A stretch of DNA of 9,478 bases from positions 1 to 9,478 of the forward strand of contig DBFJGL010000096.1 of NCBI GenBank assembly GCA_048394785.1, written 5' to 3'. How positions within the stretch are numbered: position 1 is the first letter of the stretch; each line of letters starts with the position of its first letter. This DNA is from DBFJGL01 sp048394785 (lineage in GTDB: Bacteria > Bacillota > Clostridia > Christensenellales > CAG-917). The notes under the pieces are model-generated. The model was not told the origin of the DNA. It searched no databases and was given only the letters and a program-made list of their open reading frames with translations. Shown one piece after another: positions 1 through 5,056 of the stretch. Both the position numbers and the translations under genes were made by a program.

Positions 1-171
1 TATATCATCAAAACACAATAAGCTCAACATAATATTTCATACAAGCTGTAATATAAAGATAAATATATACAAAATGTCATTGAAAAGAACTCTGAAAGAT
101 TGACGAAGCAATCCCATAAATAAACGAAGAAACTACGCATACGGTGATAAGTTTACGTTCCTGTTTAGATG
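1..171. other. AT-rich intergenic stretch, no gene recognised
   Basis: The first 80 bases or so are strongly AT-rich and every frame is closed by frequent stops. I find no ribosome binding site followed by a usable start codon, no tRNA-like fold and no convincing promoter on either strand. The only short reading frame, starting with the ATG near 74, ends after nine codons. It may be the upstream region of a gene beyond the left edge, or the 5' part of a small RNA ending at the hairpins at 172-269. Neither can be shown from this sequence. Confidence 0.4.
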
Positions 172-206
172 ATTGCAGCGGAATATTGTGCAATATTCCG
201 CGCAAT
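172..206. other. Strong stem-loop, 15 base pairs with one bulged base
   Basis: ATTGC (172-176), a bulged A (177) and GCGGAATATT (178-187) face AATATTCCGC (192-201) and GCAAT (202-206) around the four-base loop GTGC. Pairing is perfect apart from the bulge. No T-run follows on either strand, so it is not a classical terminator. A 12-nt palindrome, TGCTTATAAGCA, follows at 213-224 and the terminator-like hairpin starts at 238. It could be the 3' part of a small RNA, a 3'-end stabilising hairpin, or a protein-binding palindrome. Confidence 0.55.
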
Positions 207-237
207 GACAGCTGCTTATAAGCAACAACGAGCAGAT

Positions 238-269
238 AAAGAAAACAGCGGCGAACCGCTGTTTTCTTT
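238..269 (-). terminator. Terminator-like hairpin downstream of thiT
   Basis: AAAGAAAACAGCGG (238-251) and CCGCTGTTTTCTTT (256-269) form a perfect 14-bp inverted repeat around a four-base loop. The A-rich and T-rich ends of the stem give GUUUUCUUU as the 3' end of an RNA in either direction, so it can terminate both ways. Read on the minus strand, after thiT, the loop is UUCG and the tail continues UUUAUC, which favours thiT as the main user. It lies about 130 nt beyond the thiT stop codon. Confidence 0.75.
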
Positions 270-400
270 GCCGTCGTACGGCGTATGTTACCGATGCTTC
301 AAAACGTAAAATTCATTTTTGCCGCTTTTGGGACGGTTTTCAGCCGTTTGAGTTTACCGCGCCGCTATACTGCGAGCGTACTCCGCCCGATAAACAGCTT

Positions 401-1573
401 TTATTCTTCTTCGTTTATAATAATCTCGTCCGCCGCGCCCGTACGGGGTTGAGCGGAAATTTCCATCTGTCTTGTGAACGCCTTGGACGCAAAAAGCAGT
501 ACGCCTGCCGCGATGTCTATGGCAAGGTCGACAATGGTAAAGGAGTTGTACGCAAGCGAATAATAGAAGAACCTGTCCGCAAAACCTTCTTCAACCGCAT
601 ATGTTCCGAATGCGAACGTACCCGAGCAGATGTGGCAGATATAGCGGAGTACAACCGCGATAATCGCGCCGAGTACAAACGCAACGAGCTTGTGATTTTT
701 GAGTTTTGTCCTCTCGAAGAAGATACCGGATATACCAATCATACCGAACGCAAGCGGATAATCGAGCAGGAACTGCAACGGGTGAATAATGTAAGTATCC
801 TGCACTGCCTGCAAAAATCCGTATATGATACAAACCATAAGTCCGCGTCTTGTGCCGAACATACAGCAGTAAATCATAAGCGGAAGCAGACTTGCGAACG
901 TAATCGAGCCGCCTTGCGGAAGTTTAACCAGACGCGCATAGGAGAGTGCAAAGGACATTGCGATTGCAATCGCTCCGTACACCACCGCACGGGTGTTGTC
1001 GACTTCGCGCTTTTTGCCGAGGAAGAAAATGAGCACGAGCACCGCGATTGCAAGCACCGCGCTGACGATGATACCCACTTCATTGAAATAGGGCGAATAG
1101 TATTCATCGCCTACTATATTATTGTTATAATAACGGGTAAGCATGACCATTGTGGCGATGAATGCCGCCGTCAAACCTGCCGCAGTGATACCCGCCGCGA
1201 CTTTGACCAAAAACTTGTTGAAGAAAGACGCAACGCCCATCAAACAACCGCCCGCAAGCGCAATAACGACAAGTGACAGTATAGGCTCAAACAGTTCTTT
1301 GGGGCTGCCGCCGCCGAGGTTGATTTGATAAAAAGTAACGTAGGTCATAAGCACCATCGCGATGATTGCAAAACCTGCTATGAACCCTGCGCAGACCTTT
1401 TTGAAATCCTGCAAACGTTCGGGGCGAACCTTGTACATAATGAAGGCTATAAGCGCGCCTGCAAGCACCAACGCGACAAGCGTATAGAGCATTGCAAAAC
1501 CCATACCTTCAAACAGCTTGTCCAAAACGTCGTCGATATCCACCGCCGCGTCGGACATAAGGGTTGTAAACAT
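401..1573 (-). CDS. thiT: ThiT thiamine-binding ECF transporter subunit with an extra N-terminal membrane domain
   Basis: This is the substrate-binding membrane subunit (S component) that captures thiamine for an ECF transporter; the energising EcfA/EcfA'/EcfT proteins are not in this window. The ThiT part spans residues ~195-365. It contains KLPQGGSITFASLLPLMIY (217-235), HPLQFLLDYPLAF (264-276) and the later His314, Tyr338 and Asn343, which match ThiT thiamine-site positions as I recall them. The acidic binding residue is Asp271, and Phe322 occupies a position that is Trp in the lactococcal protein. ThiT is usually about 190-200 residues; this protein has 390. Residues 1-190 add roughly five hydrophobic helices (near 27-47, 60-80, 97-117, 122-146 and 166-186) of no family I recognise. 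The C-terminus is polar and acidic. The ATG is supported by AGGAGG at 1581-1586, seven bases upstream. The TPP riboswitch in the leader independently supports a thiamine role. Confidence 0.9.
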   Translation of the reverse strand: MFTTLMSDAAVDIDDVLDKLFEGMGFAMLYTLVALVLAGALIAFIMYKVRPERLQDFKKVCAGFIAGFAIIAMVLMTYVTFYQINLGGGSPKELFEPILSLVVIALAGGCLMGVASFFNKFLVKVAAGITAAGLTAAFIATMVMLTRYYNNNIVGDEYYSPYFNEVGIIVSAVLAIAVLVLIFFLGKKREVDNTRAVVYGAIAIAMSFALSYARLVKLPQGGSITFASLLPLMIYCCMFGTRRGLMVCIIYGFLQAVQDTYIIHPLQFLLDYPLAFGMIGISGIFFERTKLKNHKLVAFVLGAIIAVVLRYICHICSGTFAFGTYAVEEGFADRFFYYSLAYNSFTIVDLAIDIAAGVLLFASKAFTRQMEISAQPRTGAADEIIINEEE

Positions 1574-1635
1574 ATTCTCTCCTCCTGAGTAAGATTATCG
1601 TAACAGCAAAACAACGGGTTTACATTGCGTTTTCG

Positions 1636-1688
1636 GCAACTAAACGCCTTGTCGGACAATAAGTCTCGGAACGCACCGTTTAAGTTGC
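1636..1688 (-). promoter_or_regulatory. Second stem-loop in the thiT leader, after the riboswitch terminator
   Basis: GCAACTAAACG at 1636-1646 and CGTTTAAGTTGC at 1677-1688 (plus-strand reading) pair over 11 bp with one bulged base. A smaller TTGT/ACAA hairpin sits in the loop. The structure lies between the riboswitch terminator (ending near 1718) and the thiT ribosome binding site (1581-1586), so only read-through transcripts carry it. There is no T-run and no obvious pairing with the ribosome binding site. Its role is unknown; mRNA stabilisation or processing is possible. Confidence 0.5.
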
Positions 1689-1717
1689 TTACAAACCGTA
1701 GTCGTTTTGTTTGCCGC

Positions 1718-1749
1718 AGAAAATAAAAATCCCTCGGCGCTGCCAAGGG
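1718..1749 (-). terminator. Riboswitch-controlled intrinsic terminator of thiT
   Basis: On the minus strand, CCCTTGGC - AGC - GCCGAGGG (1749 down to 1731) forms an eight-pair stem with one G-U wobble and a three-base loop. It is followed at once by ATTTTTATTTT (1730-1720). It lies about 35 nt past the 3' end of the TPP aptamer and about 145 nt before the thiT start. That is the standard position for an expression platform that stops transcription when the ligand is bound. Confidence 0.9.
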
Positions 1750-1783
1750 TACTAACTTCAAGAATTGCATTAAGCAAAGCTAC

Positions 1784-1850
1784 GCTTCCTTACGCGAGGA
1801 TTATCTCACAAGTTAAAGGGTATTATCTCAGCCGTACGGCACCCCTAGCA
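1784..1850 (-). promoter_or_regulatory. TPP (thiamine pyrophosphate) riboswitch, THI element
   Basis: On the minus strand the aptamer reads, in order: GCTAGGGGTGCC, a very short P3 closed by a GTAC loop, GGCTGAGATAATACCC (the conserved CUGAGA pyrimidine-binding loop plus the ACCC partner of GGGGU), AACTTGTGAGATAATCC (GAUAAU pyrophosphate-binding segment) and CTCGCGTAAGGAAGC. P5 is GTGAG/CTCGC and P1 is a short GCT/AGC. Spacing and conserved bases match the THI box. The downstream gene is a thiamine transporter, as expected. Control is transcriptional: the aptamer's 5' strand TGCTAGGGGT (1850-1841) can pair over ten bases, two of them G-U, with ACCCTTGGCA (1750-1741), the 5' arm of the terminator. 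TPP binding would lock the first segment in the aptamer and free the terminator. Confidence 0.95.
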
Positions 1851-1856
1851 AGGCTT

Positions 1857-1885
1857 ATATTAACACCGCAAAATATCTGTGTCAA
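1857..1885 (-). promoter_or_regulatory. Sigma-A-type promoter of thiT
   Basis: Minus strand: -35 TTGACA (1885-1880, perfect consensus), a 17-bp spacer, and -10 TAATAT (1862-1857) preceded by TGT, an extended -10. The predicted start near 1850 places the first transcribed bases at the 5' edge of the TPP aptamer, so promoter and riboswitch fit each other. Confidence 0.85.
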
Positions 1886-1994
1886 TACTTTTTCGCCCCG
1901 AATTTTACATTTTACGCACCAAACTATGCGAAACGGACAAATAAGCATCAATTAAAAAATTCCCCGCCGTTTACCCCGACCTTTAATCATTGAG

Positions 1995-2023
1995 TTGACA
2001 CTTTTTGTAATGTAAAATATAAT
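1995..2023 (+). promoter_or_regulatory. Consensus sigma-A promoter of mscL
   Basis: TTGACA (1995-2000) and TATAAT (2018-2023) are both perfect consensus and are separated by exactly 17 bp. Transcription should start near 2030-2033, giving a leader of about 130 nt before the mscL ATG. The promoter is divergent from the thiT promoter, with about 110 bp between the two -35 boxes. I see no clear operator palindrome over it, so initiation looks strong and constitutive, and any control probably lies in the leader. Confidence 0.9.
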
Positions 2024-2041
2024 TTATATAATAAGAAATAA

Positions 2042-2120
2042 CGCCGATATGCGATTTTACGACAGCCGCTCGGTTTTACCCTTTGCACAGCGCAAAATGC
2101 GAAGACATTTCATATCGGCG
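2042..2120 (+). promoter_or_regulatory. Structured 5' leader of mscL, unassigned RNA element
   Basis: CGCCGATATG (2042-2051) pairs perfectly with CATATCGGCG (2111-2120). Directly inside, CG + ATTTT (2052-2058) pairs with AAAAT + CG (2094-2101), with G2099 bulged. A further CGCT/AGCG helix (2067-2070 with 2089-2092) closes an 18-base loop. A nine-base strand, 2102-2110, is unpaired on one side only, giving a roughly 79-nt stacked stem. The terminal loop contains CCTTT (2080-2084), complementary to AAAGG (2147-2151) of the mscL ribosome binding site, so a loop-to-RBS contact is possible. It does not read as any riboswitch class I know. There is no T-run, so if it is regulatory it would act on translation or mRNA stability. 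Confidence 0.6.
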
Positions 2121-2146
2121 CATACCGCTACAAATCAGAACAACCG

Positions 2147-2153
2147 AAAGGAG
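2147..2153 (+). promoter_or_regulatory. Ribosome binding site that fixes the mscL start
   Basis: AAAGGAG lies seven bases before the ATG at 2161. The same frame stays open back to an ATG at 2083, but that codon lies inside the structured leader, has no ribosome binding site, and would add 26 residues unlike MscL. The start at 2161 gives the typical MscL N-terminus. Confidence 0.85.
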
Positions 2154-2160
2154 AGATACT

Positions 2161-2820
2161 ATGTTGAAAAAACCTAAGTTCAAACTGTTTACCGAGTTTA
2201 AGGAATTTATAACGCGAGGCAACGTTCTCGGACTTGCGATAGGTATGATTATAGGCGCGGCGTTTACCGCAATCGTCAACGCGCTCGTGAACAATATTTT
2301 CAAACCGCTCATTAACGCAATTCCCATGAACGGAGTGGAAGGGCTCATAACCATGCTCGTTCCGCGCGACGCCAACGGCACCACGCTGACGGGCGCGTTC
2401 GATCCCGCCCTGCTCGACCTTGCAAAATCAGTCTACATCGATTGGGGCGCGTTTATAATGGCGATTATAAATTTCTTTATCACCGCCGCCGTGCTTTTCC
2501 TCATTCTCAAGGCGATAACAAGCGTACAGAACGGTTTTTCCGACGTAAGCGGCGCGCTGAAAAAAATGACGGGTAAAGAAGTCCGCGAACTGAAAAAACA
2601 AGGTTATTCGATGAAAGAAATCGAAGAAATGCAACGTAAAAAAGCCGAGGAAGAAGCGGCTGCGGCAGAAGCCGCAAAAGCGGCGGAACCCGTGCCCGAA
2701 ACCGCCGAAGACGTGCTCAAACAAATCCGCGATATGTTGAAAGCAATGCAGCCCGAACAGGCAAAACAAATTGCCGCCGAACTCAACTCCTCAAATGAAG
2801 TTGCGGAAGAAAAAGAATAA
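2161..2820 (+). CDS. mscL: Large-conductance mechanosensitive channel MscL with extended cytoplasmic region
   Basis: MscL is a homopentameric membrane channel that opens under membrane tension and releases solutes during hypo-osmotic shock. The N-terminal amphipathic helix and TM1 show the family signature FKEFITRGNVLGLAIGMIIGAA (residues 13-34). TM1 runs to about 48, an extracellular loop covers ~52-90, and TM2 spans ~92-120. The terminal ETAEDVLKQIRDMLKAM (180-196) matches the usual C-terminal helical bundle. Length is 219 residues against roughly 130-150 for most MscL proteins. The excess is mainly a charged, Ala/Glu/Lys-rich helical stretch (~128-178) between TM2 and the bundle, plus a short acidic tail. 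The gene appears monocistronic: own promoter, structured leader, strong terminator. The family call is secure; the role of the insert is unknown. Confidence 0.95.
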   Translation: MLKKPKFKLFTEFKEFITRGNVLGLAIGMIIGAAFTAIVNALVNNIFKPLINAIPMNGVEGLITMLVPRDANGTTLTGAFDPALLDLAKSVYIDWGAFIMAIINFFITAAVLFLILKAITSVQNGFSDVSGALKKMTGKEVRELKKQGYSMKEIEEMQRKKAEEEAAAAEAAKAAEPVPETAEDVLKQIRDMLKAMQPEQAKQIAAELNSSNEVAEEKE

Positions 2821-2856
2821 CGGTAAAGCACTTGGATACTCACAAGTTTCTATACG

Positions 2857-2887
2857 AAAACGCACCCCCGACGGGTGCGTTTTTTTA
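2857..2887 (+). terminator. Bidirectional terminator between mscL and ade
   Basis: ACGCACCC (2860-2867) and GGGTGCGT (2873-2880) form an eight-pair GC-rich stem with a five-base loop, extended by flanking AAA/TTT pairs. On the plus strand a run of eight T (2880-2887) follows, an excellent terminator for mscL. On the minus strand TTTT follows the same stem, so it can also end the convergent ade transcript, about 110 nt beyond its stop codon. Confidence 0.9.
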
Positions 2888-2997
2888 CCGTTTTTATAAT
2901 AAATTGAAGAAATGATTTATTGCAAAACATTATGCTCAATCGGCTCTCTTTTCAAAACCGCAATCAATATACTATAAGCATACGTTCCGCATTCGCC

Positions 2998-4677
2998 CTA
3001 TTTCACTCCTCTGCTTATAAACCTCTCGCCGAGAACGTCGAACAGTCCCGTATCGAGCAGTCGTACGTCGGGAATAACGGGCAGTGCCGCAAACGAAAGG
3101 GTGATGAACGCGTCTATATCCGGACTCACGCCCATTTCGTGCGCGGCGCGTTCTGCGTATTCTATTTTCGCGCTTACCGTTTTGCCGTCCTCCGACGACA
3201 TAAGCCCTGCGGTGTCGAGAGGAACTTCCGCAATAACCTTGCCCGCCTTTATAAGCACATAACCGCCGCCGAGCGACTTCAACGCGTTGAGCGCGAGCGC
3301 GACGTCCGCGGAATTGTCGCCGCAGGCTACGGCGTTGTGAGAGTCGTGCGATACGCTTGAAGCAACCGCGCCTCCCTTAATTCCGTACCCGAGAACGGGG
3401 CACGCCGATACGTTGCCGCATTTACCGTGCCGCTCGGCCGTGACAAGAATGCACGCCTTGTCTTTATTGCTCTCGTCAACGGTTATTCTTTTTGTCAAAA
3501 TCTGTCCGCCTACAAAACTTATCCCCTCTCGTCCGCACTCGATTACGCCTTCGAACTCGTCGGCGGCAAACTCGCGATAAATTACGCTGTTTTGCATAAA
3601 ACGGGTTTTATTTCTGCTATCCGTGACTGTAAACTTCGGTTTTTTGTTTTTCGCAACAACTTTACCGTCCTTTATGACGATAAACGGATAAAGCTTGCCG
3701 TCAAGCACGACCAAGTCCGCTCTCAGACCCTTTTCTACGTTCCCTCTGTCCGCCAGCTTATAGTATTTCGCCGCGTTGAACGACGCCGTCGCCGCCGCCT
3801 CCGCAACGTCTAAACCGAGCGAAACGGCACGGCGGAAGTTATAATCGATATGTCCCTCGTCCGCTATCGTGGCAAGGTGCTTATCGTCGGTGCAAAACGC
3901 AAACGAACTTATCGGCGGCACATAACCGCCCGTGCGCTTTGCGTTTACGTATCCGCTTATAATCGCGTCGAGATTGCGCGCCGCGCTGCCCTCTCTTATA
4001 TACACGTTCAAGCCGCGCTTCAACCTCTCTGCGGCTTCCTCGTAAGTCGTACATTCGTGGTCATTGCAAATGCCTGCCTCGGCGTATGCGTCGAGATACT
4101 CGCCGCCGAGTCCTGCCGTATGCCCGTCGACGCACTTATCGCGAAACATCTCTATTTTATCCGATATGCGCTTATCCTTCTGTATGACCTGCGAATAACA
4201 CATCACTTCGCCAAGTCCGACCACGCGTTTGTCGTCGAGGTATTTTTTCATATCGTCGGCAGTGAACTCGCCTGCGCCGTTCGTATCGTACGGCGTAGCG
4301 GGCACGCTTGACGGCACCACCGCGAAAACGTCCGCAACGCAGCCCTCGCACATATCGAGAAAAGCATCCATTCCTCCGGCTCCGCCTACATTGACAATCT
4401 CGTGAGGGTCCGCGATGACCGTTGTCGTGCCGTTGACTACAACAGCCTTTGCAAACTCGCGCGGAGTGACCATCGAAGACTCGATGTGAACGTGCGCGTC
4501 GATAAATCCCGCCGTAATATACTTATTTGAGCAATCTATGACTTCGCCGCCGCAAGCAGGCAGATTTAAGCCGATTTCTCGGATAAACCCGTCCGATATA
4601 AGCACGTCGGCGCGATAGGTTTTAAGCGAACCGCCGTCTATTACGGTGCCGCCTCTAAGCAAAATTTTATTATCCAT
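2998..4677 (-). CDS. ade: Adenine deaminase
   Basis: Amidohydrolase-superfamily enzyme that converts adenine to hypoxanthine and ammonia in purine salvage; cytoplasmic, metal-dependent. Motifs appear in family order: GFIDAHVHIESSM with metal ligands His62 and His64, DPHEIVNV (90-97), GLGEVM with Glu157, GHTAGLGG with His186, a HECTTYEEA block at 207-215, IREGSAARNL (227-236) and CTDDKH with Asp264/Asp265. The C-terminal half has the conserved SHDSHN (443-448) and LSFAALPVIPDVRL (527-540) that separate Ade from other amidohydrolases. The 559-residue length is normal and no key residue is missing. The ATG is preceded by AAAGGAG at 4682-4688. The gene stands alone between its own promoter and the shared terminator; there is no neighbouring purine transporter. 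It is convergent with mscL and divergent from the antiporter gene. Confidence 0.95.
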   Translation of the reverse strand: MDNKILLRGGTVIDGGSLKTYRADVLISDGFIREIGLNLPACGGEVIDCSNKYITAGFIDAHVHIESSMVTPREFAKAVVVNGTTTVIADPHEIVNVGGAGGMDAFLDMCEGCVADVFAVVPSSVPATPYDTNGAGEFTADDMKKYLDDKRVVGLGEVMCYSQVIQKDKRISDKIEMFRDKCVDGHTAGLGGEYLDAYAEAGICNDHECTTYEEAAERLKRGLNVYIREGSAARNLDAIISGYVNAKRTGGYVPPISSFAFCTDDKHLATIADEGHIDYNFRRAVSLGLDVAEAAATASFNAAKYYKLADRGNVEKGLRADLVVLDGKLYPFIVIKDGKVVAKNKKPKFTVTDSRNKTRFMQNSVIYREFAADEFEGVIECGREGISFVGGQILTKRITVDESNKDKACILVTAERHGKCGNVSACPVLGYGIKGGAVASSVSHDSHNAVACGDNSADVALALNALKSLGGGYVLIKAGKVIAEVPLDTAGLMSSEDGKTVSAKIEYAERAAHEMGVSPDIDAFITLSFAALPVIPDVRLLDTGLFDVLGERFISRGVK

Positions 4678-4696
4678 AGTTCTCCTTTACAATCGT

Positions 4697-4713
4697 CGGC
4701 GGCTTTTCCGCCG
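4697..4713 (-). promoter_or_regulatory. GC hairpin just upstream of the ade ribosome binding site
   Basis: On the minus strand CGGCGG - AAAAG - CCGCCG forms a six-pair GC stem with a five-base loop, ending about nine bases before AAAGGAG. No T-run follows, so it is not a terminator. A second hairpin (ATGCGT/ACGCAT, 4780-4799) lies near the 5' end of the same leader. They may tune stability or translation; no riboswitch consensus is visible, and the purine aptamer's conserved segments are absent. Confidence 0.4.
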
Positions 4714-4814
4714 CGCACGCATTCGCGTAAGACCGCACCGAGATTATGCGAGCGCAAATCCGAGGGTCAAAGCGTTCGTATGCGTATAATTAAACGCATT
4801 TAGATTATGTTACA

Positions 4815-4843
4815 ATTCTACACCAGACTGCGAAAATTATCAA
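4815..4843 (-). promoter_or_regulatory. Sigma-A-type promoter of ade
   Basis: Minus strand: -35 TTGATA (4843-4838, five of six), a 17-bp spacer, and -10 TAGAAT (4820-4815, five of six). Transcription would start near 4808, giving a leader of about 130 nt that includes the hairpins at 4780-4799 and 4697-4713. Confidence 0.8.
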
Positions 4844-4897
4844 CGCCGAACCGCAGTTATTTTAAGACCGTCTCACACATATCGGCAATCGGATACA

Positions 4898-4907
4898 CCC
4901 CCCCCCC
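4898..4907. repeat. Homopolymer of ten C in the ade/antiporter intergenic region
   Basis: Ten consecutive C (ten G on the other strand) lie upstream of both divergent promoters: about 55 bp from the ade -35 box and about 97 bp from the antiporter -35 box. Tracts this long are prone to length change by slippage and to sequencing error, so the count may be variable or wrong. It is outside any reading frame. Confidence 0.9.
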
Positions 4908-4963
4908 GATATTCAATAGGTAAACGGGCGCGTATTATCGGGCACGGCGATATTGTCCGCCTG

Positions 4964-4983
4964 CATATATCTCCCATTATATG
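4964..4983. repeat. Short inverted repeat upstream of the antiporter promoter
   Basis: CATATA (4964-4969) and TATATG (4978-4983) flank eight bases. The repeat sits about 20 bp upstream of the -35 box, where a regulator could bind. The arms are short and AT-rich, so chance is a fair alternative. Confidence 0.3.
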
Positions 4984-5003
4984 TCGGGTGCGCACGCGCG
5001 CGC

Positions 5004-5032
5004 TTGACTTGTGCGCGCGGAGATGATACAGT
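5004..5032 (+). promoter_or_regulatory. Sigma-A-type promoter of the cation antiporter gene, set in alternating GC DNA
   Basis: -35 TTGACT (5004-5009, five of six), a 17-bp spacer, and -10 TACAGT (5027-5032, four of six) preceded by TGA, an extended -10. Start would be near 5039, leaving a leader of under 20 nt before the ATG at 5057. The -35 box is bracketed by 16 bases of strict purine-pyrimidine alternation (4988-5003) and a second run (5011-5019). These also form a CGCGCGC/GCGCGCG inverted repeat around the box. Confidence 0.65.
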
Positions 5033-5056
5033 TATTTAGGTTGTACGGAGAAAACT

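Noticed and set aside
1..80. AT-rich left edge compared with the AT-rich right edge (9413-9478) as flanking repeats of an island
   Set aside because: The shared words are short A/T-rich strings such as AATATTTCATA-like runs, with no long alignable repeat, integrase or attachment site.
449..1276. 275-codon open frame on the plus strand, antisense to thiT
   Set aside because: The product is Cys/Arg/His-rich and non-membrane-like, has no ribosome binding site, and lies wholly opposite a convincing ThiT gene with its own riboswitch. It is a codon-bias shadow.
2083..2160. Upstream in-frame extension of mscL
   Set aside because: The ATG at 2083 lacks a ribosome site and lies in the folded leader; AAAGGAG fixes the start at 2161.
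4678..4808. Purine riboswitch in the ade leader
   Set aside because: The leader has hairpins, but the conserved TATA/CTACC-type aptamer segments and the two kissing loops are not there.
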